The translations under genes and the position numbers were made by a program. From Loripinus fragilis (lineage: Eukaryota > Mollusca > Bivalvia > Lucinida > Lucinidae): DNA of 64,000 nt. The notes below the pieces were generated by a model. The model was not told the DNA's origin. It saw nothing but the letters and a program-made list of their open reading frames with translations, and made no database searches. The stretch lies in NCBI GenBank assembly GCA_964019695.1, contig OZ026525.1, positions 63,210,253 through 63,274,252 of the forward strand, read 5' to 3'. Below, in pieces: positions 1 through 11,505 of the stretch (its first letter is position 1; each line of letters begins with the position of its first letter).

Positions 1-3000
1 ATTTTTCTGTTTTAAATTCGGATTTGAACTCTCTATAGGTTTTTAGTTTTGAAACAGTTTGTATTTTATTTGACCAATCGACCCGATGATTGTCCAAAAG
101 CTGATTCTCAATATGGTTTAAATCAACGGGCGTTTTGTCATAAAAATTAGTCAAAAGATCTACTTTCGTTAGAATAGTTTTCACATCTGAACACCAGCTT
201 TTACCACCAGGCATAGAATAATCATAATTAAAAATCTTCTTAGTCAGCCTATTTTCATCCATATTTACAAGTCTATTCCACAAACGTAAGACATTAGCCC
301 AACGCCTGCTCGTTGAAACTACCCAGCCCATATCTCCAGTTATTGCTAATATAGGTGTGAATCTATGCACTCCCATAAAATACCTAATCGCCCGATTTTG
401 AATCATATCAATTTTATCAAAACTTTTGAAACCCCAGACCCCAGAACAGTAATCTAATACAGGTACAACACATGAGTAATACAGTTGACTATACGTTTTA
501 AATCCCACATCTTTATATGAATGAATTTTTGATATAACAGCACCAAGAGCTCTCCCTCCTGCTTTAGATAAAGTTTCTGCTATTATACTAGAGTCCATGT
601 GTTCATTAAGATGTACTCCAAGATATCTATAAACTGACAAATAATCAACAGTGTGGTTTCCAACCTTAAAATCGAAATTACTACATCTTTTCCCTTTGTT
701 TCTAAAATGCATTGCATTTGTCTTGGAAAAATTGATAATAAGTCGCCACTTCCTACACCATTCATTGACAAAATTTAAAAGATCTTTCATATCATTTTCA
801 CTTTCTGCCAAAAGTAAAACGTCATCAGCATATGCCAAGCAACATAGTTTGTTTTCACCAAATGCAACACCTTTATTCAGATCATTTAAGCCACAAATGA
901 GATCATTGATAAAGAAAGCAAAGATAGTTGGCGAACTGGAATCGCCCTGTCGTACACCTGATGACACAGGAAACCAGTCTGTCAACATACCATTAAGCTT
1001 CACACATGCTGATGTATCGGAAAGCATAGATTTTACAGAGTTATAAAATTTCCCATTAATTCCACTTGATAATAACTTGTACAATAAAACATTTCTATCA
1101 ACATAATCAAAGGCTTTTTTGAAATCTATGAATACCCCAAAGGTGTCTTTCTTTTGTGAAAGTCGGTTTCTTATAAGGGTGCATGCAGAATATACATGAT
1201 CTTCACAGGACCGCTTTCGACGGAAACCATTCTGTTCTTCCGCTAATAAATTTTCATCTTCCAAATAATTCAAAAATCTGTTGTTTATTACAGCCGAATA
1301 AAGTTTACTTACAACAGATAAAAGACTTATACCCCGGTAGTTCAGTGGGATACGCTTATCTTTTGTAGAGTCCTTTGGAATTGGGGCAATCATCGCCTTT
1401 TTCCAAACACTAGGCAAAATACCTGTATCAAAACATAAATTAAACAGAGCATGTAAAACATCAATTATAATGGGAAATTTTAGAACTTCGTATGGTATTT
1501 TATCAAAACCTGAGCTTTTACCGTTTTTGGCACAATTTACTACCTTTTTGACCTCACAGTGCGAGATAGGTACATTTAAAATGGGATTTTGCTCAAAAAG
1601 GGGATCAAGCATTCCATCTTCTAAAAACATTTTTTCAGACAAAATTTCGTGGTAAAATCGGTCATCAAAATTCTCATTGGGTTCAGCATTATAAAGGTTT
1701 TCAAAATCGCTTGACCATTTCTGAAATACAAAATTTTCATCTGATATGATATTTTCATCATCCCCGTAGACTTCCATTGGTATGGAGCCTTTCCGCTTTG
1801 GGCCTAACTGTTTAATGTGATCCCAAAATGCTTTTGGGTTTTCTGTGCTTACTTGTTCGACATTAATTGCTAATGAACGCCTGTATTCTCTTTCTGCAGA
1901 CCTTAATCGTTTTTCAAAAATATTTCGTGCAGTTTTAAAGTCATTTCTTAAACGATTTTTCATGTACCGATCTCCCTGAAATTTCAAGAAGGCTTTCTCT
2001 TTCATGTGAAAATTGTGCCATAAAGTCTCTAAATTTTCATCCCAATAAGGTTTGTATTGTTTATAGCGTTTTCTTGTTTTCTTTGAGCAGTCAAACGATG
2101 GTATATTTTGGTTCATTTCCCCAATCATTTTGTTACAAAAATCGTCATACAACATGTCCACATTCTCTTGGTTTTCCCTACAAAGTTCAATGTTACGAAT
2201 TATGTCCAAAAATGCACACCGTGTTAATTCAGAGCTTAGGAAATTTGCTGGGATACGTTTAAGTTTGAACACTTTTGTATTGAAAGGAATTCTTGAAAAA
2301 TTGCTTTCCCTTTGAACATCAGTGTCCTCCGACAAAGTAGAGTATTTGAAATCAAACCGAAGGAAGTTATGATCAGGAATTTTGCTGCGTTCTCCTAGTA
2401 AGTATTGTAAATTATGCTGGTTTATAATGCATGTAGGGGAAATAACCGCAAAATTGTCACAAGAATTGAAACAGTCATGTGGTACTAAAATATAATCAAC
2501 AACCGCTCGACCCCTGCTTGATATGGATGTAAAATTGTCAGAACTTTGTGCGAAACGGCCATTCAATACACACATTTTTGCATCCAATAAGAAATCGACA
2601 AAAGAATGGCCATGTTGATTAAATGTTTTGTCCAAACAAGAACGAGGTGGAATTCCATCTATATCGTTAATAACATCCGACAGTCCCCCAAGGCGAGAAT
2701 TTAGATCACCGCATACGAATATAGCATCATTGTCTGATAATAGATATATTTGACCAAGCAGGTGTGAAAAGAAATCCGTTGCATTACGACCCCATGGAGA
2801 GTTTTCTGGAGGTAAGTAAACCGAGAAAATCACAATTTTATAGCCTGTCTGTTTCGAGGTAAGCAAGATTCCTAATATACCGTCAAACGATTTGTCCACA
2901 ATACTTATTTCATACTCTTCATAAATGCTATTTCGAACAAATATTCCTACTCCGCCTGATCCCTTCGGCGCATTGATGTGTGTAATCTGGCGATTATGTG

Positions 3001-3184
3001 CGTAAAATTTGTAGCCATCAAAATTTATTGTCTGATTGTTTTTCAAATGGGTTTCATTTATACAAATAATTTGTGCGTCTATATGGTCGATTAGTTTTGT
3101 TCTCAACTGATGATTAGATTCTGTCCAACCTGATACATTTATATGGGCAATGGATAAGGAGTGTTCAGTTAACCGGGTGTGTGA
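1..3184 (-). CDS. LINE ORF2 (endonuclease-reverse transcriptase), 3' end outside window
   Basis: Encodes the replication protein of a non-LTR retrotransposon, which nicks target DNA and reverse-transcribes element RNA at the nick. I translated the minus strand from 3184 to 1 and found no stop codon, giving about 1,061 codons that run off the left edge. Numbering from the codon after the ORF1 stop, AP-endonuclease residues are seen as N16 (INVSG), E44 (INETH), D160/N162 (GDLNSR), D230 (VDYIL) and D271/H272 (PDHN). Reverse-transcriptase motifs follow: FIDFKKAFD with D near 687, SGVRQGDSSSP, and YADD at about 785-788. The C-terminal stretch WGFKSFDKIDMIQNRAIR resembles CR1/L2/Jockey-type elements; the exact clade is not settled. 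The first in-frame methionine is residue 204, inside the endonuclease, so no AUG could start an intact protein. It sits in the same frame as ORF1, separated only by UAG. Confidence 0.93.
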
Positions 3185-3195
3185 CTAAGTGTCAC
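3181..3195 (-). other. Short inverted repeat spanning the ORF1 stop codon
   Basis: The minus strand reads GTGACACTTAGTCAC. Five-base arms GTGAC/GTCAC flank a five-base loop containing most of the UAG that ends ORF1. A five-pair stem is weak and may be chance. It is noted because ORF1 and ORF2 are in one frame here. Confidence 0.4.
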
Positions 3196-4003
3196 TGTTT
3201 GTGGCAGTCGGGCTGCCACCACTCAAGTTGTCTTTCTTGACGATTCGTCCGTTGCCTGTTACCCGAAACTGGTTACCGTTAGGCATTTGCGAGAGTAATG
3301 TTTTTGCATTCAATTCTAGAATGCGCTCCGTGTGGGTCTTGCTACTTCGTAAATACACATTTTTGAACTCGCTGGAGTTACTGAGGTTCTTTTTCGCACG
3401 AAGAACTTCCACTTTTTGTTCTACTGACTCGAACGCAATTTTCAGTAGGGGAGGTTTTCCTGTGCCACGGTCCGGACATCTTTTCACGTCAGTGATCATG
3501 GATCGATGAGATACGTCCGTGCCCAGGGCAGAGATCAGCGCTTTAGCGGTATCTATCAGTGGACGATCGTGGCGCACGTGCACATTCGTAGCTATAACCG
3601 TAATGTCACAGTTATTGACTGAATTGTCCACAAAACCGGCATCAGCTTTCAGTGAGCTCATTTCACTTTCAAAGAGTTCAATGCGTCGTTCTAGGCTAGC
3701 AAACTGTAAATCTATATCGACCTTCACCGACCGTATCTTATCATCTATTGTTTTAACCACTTCATTTCTAAGTTTTTCAAGTTTGCTGTCAAATGTTTTT
3801 TGCAGACTTTCTTGGCCTTTTTTCAAACTTTCCAGTAGCTCCATCATTTTATCAAGTTTCTCATCATTTTTTGAAAGAGCTAAATTCGTGTCAACTTGGC
3901 CCTCGCCCTCGCCCTCGGCCATCTTGGATTGTTTACACAAAGGACCTGAGACACCAGGAGATTCACGCTCTCGTTTGTCTCTTGCAGCTGGAGTTTGAGG
4001 CAT
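3185..4003 (-). CDS. LINE ORF1 protein (coiled-coil RNA-binding type)
   Basis: A 272-residue protein that in this class of element would coat element RNA and act as a chaperone. The N-terminus is basic and polar (about 1-40). Residues about 45-120 have the heptad spacing and charge of a coiled coil (LDKMMELLESLKKGQESLQ onward). Residues about 130-200 (ITVIATNV through LLKIAFES) look like an RRM-type fold, followed by a basic C-terminal region (about 200-265). This order matches the coiled coil-RRM-CTD plan of L1-like ORF1 proteins; no zinc knuckle is visible. The start ATG at 4003 has A at -3. The TAG stop at 3185-3187 is in the same frame as ORF2. The homology is inferred from architecture and local motifs rather than an alignment. 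Confidence 0.85.
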   Translation of the reverse strand: MPQTPAARDKRERESPGVSGPLCKQSKMAEGEGEGQVDTNLALSKNDEKLDKMMELLESLKKGQESLQKTFDSKLEKLRNEVVKTIDDKIRSVKVDIDLQFASLERRIELFESEMSSLKADAGFVDNSVNNCDITVIATNVHVRHDRPLIDTAKALISALGTDVSHRSMITDVKRCPDRGTGKPPLLKIAFESVEQKVEVLRAKKNLSNSSEFKNVYLRSSKTHTERILELNAKTLLSQMPNGNQFRVTGNGRIVKKDNLSGGSPTATNSDT

Positions 4004-4639
4004 ACTATAACTGTCAAATGATTAAATGTCTCACCTATAACGCATCTATTCACATCCAGTATATAATATTAACACATTTCCCAGATAAAAGTCAGTTTTT
4101 TTCAAAGTTTTGGCATGAATTCGAAAAACACAGCCATTCATTTTCACGCATGCGCATTACATACTCAGTATGTCACCATGGCTGCTTGTATGTAATTATT
4201 ATTTCATGCTGATTGTATACTTGTTTGATTGGTGATGCGCTGTTTTATGCTTAAGCCTGAATAATCTTTATGTTATGTTATGTTATACTTTCCAGAGAGG
4301 GAATAACATAGTCACTGACCACACTAATTGCACAGGCTGGTATACGTATGCCTTTGTTGCTCGCATACAAAACAGTCGGGTTAGGCGTCAAGGTTTATAT
4401 TTTCTTTAGAGAAAATGACAAGGGCGTTGATCTGACTGCGTGGATGCGAAAAATGATCTGTTCCGTCACTGTTCGCATACAAAAAAAATGATTTTCTCGC
4501 GACGAGGCCTAATTATGATCAGAGTTTAAAAAAGTGTTTAATTCAGTTCAAGTCATAGAATGCAGGGACGTATCCAGAGATTTTATCATGTTGAACTACA
4601 CAGAAATGGAAACTTATATGACCTAAGTTACTTTACTTC
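4004..4639. other. LINE upstream region and unassigned DNA
   Basis: This should contain the 5' untranslated/promoter part of the LINE, but I cannot see where the element begins. A short 'tatgt' run lies at about 4268-4288. About 4420-4520 resembles the family A/B hairpin repeats described at 4640. No coding signal was seen. Confidence 0.4.
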
Positions 4640-4900
4640 TCAGATATCGAATAATAAAGGCGCTGACCAGACCGCGCGAATGCGTAGGCTGGTCTCGACC
4701 TTTGTTGTTCGCAAACAACAAAGTGATGGTTTCTCGTGTCGAGGCCCATGTGATGTTGAAGCCCATGCTTCCTGGTCTCCGCCTGGCCTCGCGCCTGGAA
4801 AGGTGTTTGCATATCATGCGCCGAGCATGTACAAACAACAGATTTTGTACACAAAGCGTGCCTCTGTAGCCTATAACTACGAGCGTATCATGGCATTACC
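4640..4900 (+). repeat. Interspersed repeat, hairpin core (family A/B)
   Basis: Contains 'aaaggcgctgaccagac' followed by 'gcgtaggctggtct', an imperfect palindrome. A 'tcgaggccca' tail recurs at 55.38-55.50 kb. Related cores lie at about 18.54, 20.17 and 45.03 kb. Short open frames here are repeat translations. Confidence 0.6.
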
Positions 4901-5745
4901 ATGGTGACCCAATGAACGTCTGGTTTTTGTACTTATTGCTCCTTATATACAGAGACAAAAATATAGTTTTCTGACATTACCATTATGGAAACTATATCAG
5001 TCTAATTGGCTTCACACGAAGGCGTACAAAAGTTGATAATCGTGACAATGTCTACGTTGGAGCCATGTCGTGCAAAATAGGCTCTTCCAAAACAACTTAG
5101 GCAAATAGAACGCCTTTCCTGGCCTAGATGATATAAAACATTTTCATGTTCAACTCTACTGGGCATGAAATTTATCCTGCTCATAAATGCTGAAATGCCA
5201 ACACTTTTTCTGTTGGCATTTAAACATTTATTAGCATGATAAATGCATCTGGAATTTGAAAGCAAGAAAAGTCTTTATATTTCAGTATATTAGCTTTTGT
5301 GAACAGTTGAAATATCATAACCAGTTTCGTTGAGCATGAAAAAAGTTTTTAACACATTAAGCTCGATGATTTGTCATGTAAACATGTTCCCATTGCCGTG
5401 AACCGACATCGAGAAGATTCGTCCGTCTGTCCATGGTCAGTAAGCGAAAGAAACTCCTCAGAATATTTGTGGGAAATTCCATGTCGCGGCTCAAATGTTT
5501 TTTCCATAGACCTCAATTATAGCTTTTAAGTAAGCTATGGTCCTCCATAGAATTACAGATTATTTGGACCTGGTTCAATAAATTAACTTGAATGGTGACT
5601 ACCATTTTTACCACATGGGAGGAACATTTCATTGAGAATAATATCAAAACGCAAGATGCTTTTTTCTAAGCCGCACCTGTAAACAAAATCAGCAAAAGCA
5701 GTGAGAATTTGTTTCAAAAAGTGCTGCAAATATATAACCTTCTAA
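4901..5745. other. No gene or clear repeat recognised
   Basis: AT-rich sequence without a convincing open frame, splice pair or inverted repeat. Confidence 0.5.
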
Positions 5746-5925
5746 TACGAGGGCTGTTCAAATATGAATGCAAGTTGCTTCATAACTTTCTTCACATATA
5801 TGCTACGACAAAATGGTAAACGTTTCTGTAAAGGACTGTATGTCACCTTTATACTGGCACCAAACCTAAAGAAAAACACAGAATACTTATCCAGTTATAG
5901 CCCTTTAAATAAGGGTCACGATAGT
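5746..5925 (+). repeat. Mariner-like terminal fragment, copy 1
   Basis: Begins 'tacgagggctgttcaaat', which resembles mariner-type terminal inverted repeats. The same segment, reverse-complemented, occupies 15895-16081. Shared internal blocks include 'cgtagca/tgctacgac' and 'ttataaggg'-like sequence. No transposase is visible. Confidence 0.5.
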
Positions 5926-6689
5926 ATACTAACACTCAATGCTTTGAACATACACCAGTGATATAGACGAGCGTACAATTCTTCGATAAACAGGTGGAAT
6001 TTCTTGAATTTTTCAGGGAAGTATCCCCGTATTATTATATCAAAGCACTGAGAGTACTGATGGGGACGGCTGCATTAAAGCGTTCAAATAGGGAGGTTGT
6101 TAGTTAGATACCTTTTCTAAAACATGCAAATGGAAACTGGAAGTCTCTGAAGTAGGGTCAAACATATTGTCACAAAGTGAAATGAGAAAGCAATCTTTCT
6201 GACGACATTGTCATTTGTTCATTGGACAAAACCAGCCTTTAATAAATGTAACCAATATATGAACAGTGCAAGAAATCAGTTGATTAATAACTAACTTAAG
6301 AAGTAAATAATCAAACTTTTTGTTCAAATGCTTTTATTATAGAGCTTCCAGTGTTAAAAATAATCCCTCAATAAATGCTTGTGAAGCTCTCCAGACAGGT
6401 AAGCGGTAACAATTTTCTCTTAACTTTCTTTGGCACAACCCCAACTAGACATGTGTAATTTGATCCCAAATACCTTGGCATGTTTTTTTTCCTTCAGATT
6501 TTCTTTTGATTTCTGTTGGTTAAAGATCTTATGAGGATTAGGGAAAGTGTTTCCTAGTATCTTACCTAAGACAAATCCACCCACATATTCAAAGAAATTA
6601 ATGTTGATCAAGAACTGATTTGATAAAGTTCTGTCCACTTTTGTATATGTTTTTCCTACTTTTACTTAATCGCCACCAGAGACATTATG
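5926..6689. other. No gene recognised
   Basis: AT-rich DNA; the short open frame at 6420-6638 has no recognisable domain. Confidence 0.45.
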
Positions 6690-7070
6690 TGCAAGCTTGA
6701 ATAAAGTCTCTTAATGGCAGAGCCAAACCAATTGAATAATTTTGGTAGAGTGCATCGTTAGGGACAATTCTGTGAAATTATTGTAAATTTTGGACCATTG
6801 GTTCAGGAGGAGAAGTCATTGAAAGACATTTCTTATCTGGAGCTTTGGCAGATCCATTGTTCAGTGGAGTGGAACATTTTGTGCAAAATTGGTAGAAGAC
6901 ACCATTGGGTACAAATCTGTGACATTAACTTGTTTTGGGTCAGTGGTTCAGGAGGAAATTCTGTTAAAAGAAGTTTCTTAGCTAGAGATCTGTCAGTCTT
7001 TTGCTCAAAGGTCCTGAACCGAAGACCTGAAGTCACGAAAAGTCAGAAAATGAAATAGTATATGTTCTTC
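6690..7070 (+). repeat. Interspersed repeat with tandem ~120-bp phrases
   Basis: Two related phrases built on 'ggttcaggagga' occur at about 6800 and 6945, separated by 'gtgcaaaattgg'. I remember this style of repeat from bivalve genomes, but did not search. The open frames at 6798-7058 and 6833-7036 are translations of it. Confidence 0.5.
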
Positions 7071-7346
7071 AAATACGAATGGTTCTTTAAAAGGAAAAAA
7101 AGATGTCCTAGATTTTTACCTCTAGCCCCACCCTGAGGTATGGACGCAAGGCTCTGAAGCTGATGACTGGAAGCCTTCCATGAATATGATACCAAATGCC
7201 TAAATATGGTTGTTTTCTTATAAATGTTTGGAAAGATATCTGCATAGGTTGGAAAAACAGAGTAGCTCTTTTGAAAGGTTTCCTATATTATGACCTCTAG
7301 CCCCACCGTGGGGGAATGAACCCTCAGGTTAAAAGTGACAGAGACA

Positions 7347-7458
7347 TGGCGAGTTCAACAATGCGAGCGCTCTTGATGTACTTGATGCCAGACTTTACAC
7401 ATTACTAATAAAGATTATGAAAGTGTGCCCGCAAACGCTCACATTGTTGAACTCGCCA
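7347..7458. repeat. Inverted repeat, ~20-bp arms
   Basis: Left arm 'tggcgagttcaacaatg' and right arm 'cattgttgaactcgcca' are reverse complements around a ~75-bp spacer. It sits among repeated 'gacctctagcccca' phrases (7130, 7295, 7515). Confidence 0.7.
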
Positions 7459-7745
7459 CTGTTGTTCAAATACAAATGATTCTAAAAAAGAAAACAAGAT
7501 GTTCTAGATTTTGACCTCTAGCCCAAGAAACATGAATATTTTTGGGGATATGATGCATTTTAGGTTCTTTTCTTTAGGTCAAGGATATTTTTTTGAGGGT
7601 TGCTAAAAGGGGTATGTGCATTAATGGGCTATTTTGTCCCCCTCTATAGCCAAAAATGAAAGTTGCTTTTCACCAATTTTATCTTATTGATTTGTTAGAA
7701 GAATAGCCCAAGTGTAAAATTCTGGCATTTATTTTTCTTTTACCG

Positions 7746-7759
7746 GTTGCTATGGTAAC
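7746..7759 (+). promoter_or_regulatory. RFX-type X-box in left arm of foldback
   Basis: GTTGCTATGGTAAC is an imperfect palindrome matching the RFX X-box consensus. Whether any RFX protein uses it is unknown. Confidence 0.5.
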
Positions 7760-8033
7760 CAAAATGGATGACAAAATAGGCTTAAAATAGAGAAATTGCC
7801 ATTTTAGGCCAAATTTGAGGCTTTTGGAGACCGATATTTTAAGAATTAGATATCAGCACAAGCAAATACCAAAAAACCTTTTAATATATTGTGTGCCATG
7901 ATAATTCTCATCATATGTTAAAATATTTTTTTGGAATTTGCTTGTGCTCTATATTAATTTCTCTGTTACATGTCTCAAATTTGCTCCAAAACGGTCATTT
8001 TCCTATTTTCAGCCTATTTTGGCGGCCTTTTTT

Positions 8034-8047
8034 GTTACCATAGCAAC
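8034..8047 (-). promoter_or_regulatory. RFX-type X-box in right arm of foldback
   Basis: GTTACCATAGCAAC is the exact reverse complement of the left-arm site, retained although the arms have diverged elsewhere. Confidence 0.5.
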
Positions 8048-8339
8048 CGTAAAAGTCAAATCAATACCAGACCTTTACACTTTGGCTATTGTTCTAATAA
8101 ACGAATAAGGAAAAACTTGTGAAGAGCAACTTTATTTTTTTGACCTCATGGGGGGGGGGGGGGGGGTGGCAAAATAGCCTCTTAATGTACCTACCCCTTT
8201 CAAATATTTTTGGGGTCCTTGAATTTCCGGATATGTTTCGGGGGTGAACGGTAGATGCTGGGCCAGACCCTACGTATGAAGAAAAAATAGGGCATGCAAA
8301 TACTTTTATGTAACAAGAATACGCTTTTACAAAGAGGCT

Positions 8340-9235
8340 CTGTCTACACTAAGAAATCGAAGCAGTTGGTCGGGCTGGCTGGCTGACTGGTTGATTGACT
8401 GAGAAACAAGCAGACAGACAGCTATATTTTGCTGCATACTGCTCTGAAACACTGGCCAGCTTTCTGGGGCGAGGGGTGGGGTGGTACTTTGATATTATCA
8501 TATATAAGTAGGTTCGGTCCATTTTTGAAGGTTCAAAATTTTGAATTGCATTCTTTGGAGGGGGGAGGGGTTGGGAAGGTCAGATAAATAAATATGTTTG
8601 GGAGTATGATGAAATTATGATTTTTTTACGTTTTGTGGAGTCATTTCTATCAATTTGGCGCTTTTTTATGGTCAAGGTACAGATTTGGAAAATATTTTTG
8701 GGGTTGCTTAATTTCAAATATTTTTGGGGTGTGCCTGATATTCCTGATATTTTTGGGGATAAAGAGTAGATGCTGGGTCCAAGCCTACGTATTTAGAAAA
8801 ATTAAAATAACCCCAATGGGGTCAGGCACCTTTAACACCCGAACTACTAGATAATCTAGCAAAACAGGCCTACAAAAAATCAAAAGAGCAAAGAACCGAT
8901 ACAGGGAGACAGACAGCCAGTGGCAAGTGGACAGACAAGTATGCAGGCAGGCAGAAGGCTAGATTATGCTGCTCACAGCCTTCAGAACATTGGACATGCG
9001 CTCCAACCACCTGAGCTACTAGACACATGTAAGCTGGTTTAACGAGCATATAAGTATAAGAACGAAGAACCAATGCAGACAGAGAGACAGACGCACAGAT
9101 TAACGGACAGACAGACAACCAGCTAGAATCTGCTGCTCACAACCTTGGCACTTTGGTCAGGCGATCTTACTACCGTAGAACTAGATAATTTGGCTAAATC
9201 AGCATACCAAGAAATAAAAAGAGCGAAAATCCAAT
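8340..9235. repeat. Three GACA-rich repeat units
   Basis: Related blocks at about 8340-8470, 8830-9010 and 9050-9235 share 'gacagacag', 'gctagattatgctgctcaca' and 'actagataatttggc'-like text. Between them (8540-8800) is a 'atttttggggt' repeat that reappears inverted at 41.76-42.02 kb. Confidence 0.5.
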
Positions 9236-10146
9236 GGCTACATTCTGATCTAACCGTAATTGACCCAGTGGTTTCAGCATACCACCTACCTATCTTTTGT
9301 CATAGATGATTCTGATGTTTTGAGCTTTAGGATTTCCATGGACAGGAAAGCATATTGCAGAACTCCGCGGCCATGAACAACGACGACAATGGTCACATTA
9401 GCGGTAAGATTAGGAGCATGCTCTCACCCTGTGGTACAGATTCGCGTCAAACTCGCAATAGAACCAGTATCGGCTGTCCCTGCTGGTAGAAACTAACAGG
9501 CTATCAAAATGTTAGTGCCTTTGAGCCCATAGTTAGTTCCTGCCGCTTTAATTAATATGTGAAAAAAAAACGGTTCTAAAAAGCCTTGCCCCGTGGCCAG
9601 ATAACAAAACCCCGCGGATGCTATAGTATTTTGTCACACACCTCCGCGGTTAAGACTTGCAACCGTTGAAGGGGTAGGGGCAGAAATCCCTTTCTCATAA
9701 ACAATCGACGCTTATTTAATCCAAATCATTATTATACAGGTAAAACAAGTAAATGTCGTTTAACCAAAAACGAAAAAAATGTAGAAACCATTCCTGTAAA
9801 AATGTGTAATTGTCAATCAATCCCAAAGTATCCCGATTTCAAGTACTCGTTCATTTTTCTCGCATATTTTAAGTAATGTAATGCCTTAGCCATGATCTGG
9901 TGTTAGAGTGACTATTCAAGAATATATATATGCCTTAAATCGACCCTGACAAGTGTTCGTAAACAAGCTTTTATTATTTCAAATGAGAGCCCTCCGCGAA
10001 AAGACTAGTCGAAGAATATCTGCGGCCAAGAATTCGGTATGATACCTGTGGTGAAGCCTGCAAAATAATAATTGGACCCAGATCATACTAAACAAAATGT
10101 CGAGCCTGATCTGGATCCCAAATGTTTGACACTGTAACGATAGAAC
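9236..10146. other. No gene recognised
   Basis: No credible coding frame. About 10040-10140 contains a decayed 'gacccagatca...cctgatctggatcc' hairpin of the family C type. Confidence 0.4.
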
Positions 10147-10345
10147 TTCAGGGGCGGACCAGGATTCCATGTTGGGGGCGCAATATTTAAAACATAAAGT
10201 ATTTTCATTCGAGCTCAGAAGGCGCGAAGCCATGCAAGGGGGGGGGGGGGGGGTCCGGGGGCATGCTCCCCCGAAAATGTTTTGAAAAAAATTGTAAAAT
10301 TTGGTGCATTCTAGGGCCCATTTTAGCCTTTAAAGTTTTGCTGTT
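10147..10345 (+). repeat. Interspersed repeat with poly-G core
   Basis: Starts 'caggggcggaccagg', close to the terminus of the element at 16249, and contains a long G run (about 10240-10252) then 'gtccgggggcatgctcc'. No right terminus could be assigned. Confidence 0.45.
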
Positions 10346-10349
10346 TTTG

Positions 10350-10390
10350 CTGTTTTTTTTTTTTTTTTTTTTTTTTTTTTTGGGGGGGGG
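10350..10390 (+). repeat. Poly-T then poly-G tract
   Basis: About 31 consecutive T followed by nine G. Low-complexity sequence. Confidence 0.9.
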
Positions 10391-10621
10391 GATTTATTTG
10401 TTTTTTTTAATGTTGCCTTTGTAGACAAGTCTGAAAACAAGGAAAAGGAAGAACCTTAAATGTGATATAATGGTTTTAAAAGCGGCACTGACTTAAGATG
10501 GGATAGTCCTTATACCGTTCTGGCTTCAGAGAAAAAAAGTTCCAGCTTGACTTGAATTTCGGGCCTCGTAGAAGTAGACCTGCCGTGCTACCGGCACATG
10601 ATTACTGCAATGTACGGTAAA

Positions 10622-10755
10622 TGTTCTAAAATTTCGAACACTAAAACTACGAACACCTAAAATTATCGCCGAAAATAATTTTCAAAACATTCTAAAAAAT
10701 CGAACACTTACCTTTTTTGGAAAAGTGAATTTCTAAAATTACGAACACGAGTTAT
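10622..10755 (+). repeat. Short tandem phrases 'ctaaaattncgaacac'
   Basis: Four imperfect copies of a 16-18-bp phrase with variable spacing. Confidence 0.6.
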
Positions 10756-11505
10756 TTTCGGCGGAAAATCGACGTCCGTTTATGCTCGGTTGACTCATAC
10801 CGTAAAGCGCGTGAGCGGTAGCGACATTTGGAAGGTTCCTTTCTACTTAAATGGGTAATCTGGCACGTGACGTTCTTTTCCGCATGCCAAGCGCAAGACT
10901 ATACTTTTTGTCTGCTAATTGTGCGATACATGCTTTCAGATAAGATCAAAGGCAAGAGCGCATTTAAAGCACGGACTTTTCTACACGAACGTGACAAAGT
11001 TCATGTATGTTATTGGTAGGCTGTCTATGCATCTATCGACGGAAAACAGTGCAGGCTACCTGCAGCGTGTTCAAATATTTTTAAAACCCTTCATTGGCGA
11101 ATTGTTTACCTGACGGAATTCAATTTTAATTGGGGACCCGTTTACGTAAGGACATCGTTTCTAATGTTCACCATGAAGAACTTAGGTCATACGCTGCCTG
11201 GTCGTCAAAATTGAACATTTGCAAGTAACAGTTGATATTATTACTTTAAAAAAAGCTATGCAAACCACAGCGTTAAACAATTGAGTAAATTTGTTAAGTT
11301 TGCTTATACAAACTTATATACAAAAGGGCCCTTTTCCAAGTTGTAGTCGTGAGACACAAAATTAATCCATTTGCATGCTTGACATACCGTAGCCATCAAT
11401 GCTGAATTGAGAATGCACCATTGCGCAGGCTACTCTGAGTCTTTGTCGCACGTTGTAAGTACCAAAATATCATGAAATTATGTCCGTTCAATCGAGCCGG
11501 TTCAC
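10756..11505. other. No gene recognised
   Basis: Two overlapping short frames (10828-11113) show no domain and no codon pattern that I trust. Confidence 0.4.

Larger units (their letters stand above)
7605..8200. mobile_element. Large foldback element carrying RFX-like sites in both arms
   Basis: The left half (from 'aaaggggtatgtgcatta') and right half (to 'taatgtacctacccctt') are diverged reverse complements about 300 bp each, meeting near 7905. Matching interior blocks include 'tggcatttatt'/'aataccag' and 'caagtgtaaa'/'tttacacttt'. Each arm carries a near-perfect X-box. There is no coding capacity. A poly-G run at about 8151-8166 lies in the right arm. Confidence 0.75.

Noticed and set aside
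651..1046. 131-residue plus-strand frame, and other plus-strand frames at 1183-2315
   Set aside because: They lie antisense to the continuous LINE reverse-transcriptase frame and have no domain of their own.
3189..4212. Plus-strand frames of 106, 159 and 139 residues
   Set aside because: Antisense shadows of LINE ORF1, which has a coherent domain order.
4168..4905. Additional X-box-like sites ('gtcaccatggctgc', 'attaccatggtgac')
   Set aside because: Only half-sites match the RFX consensus.
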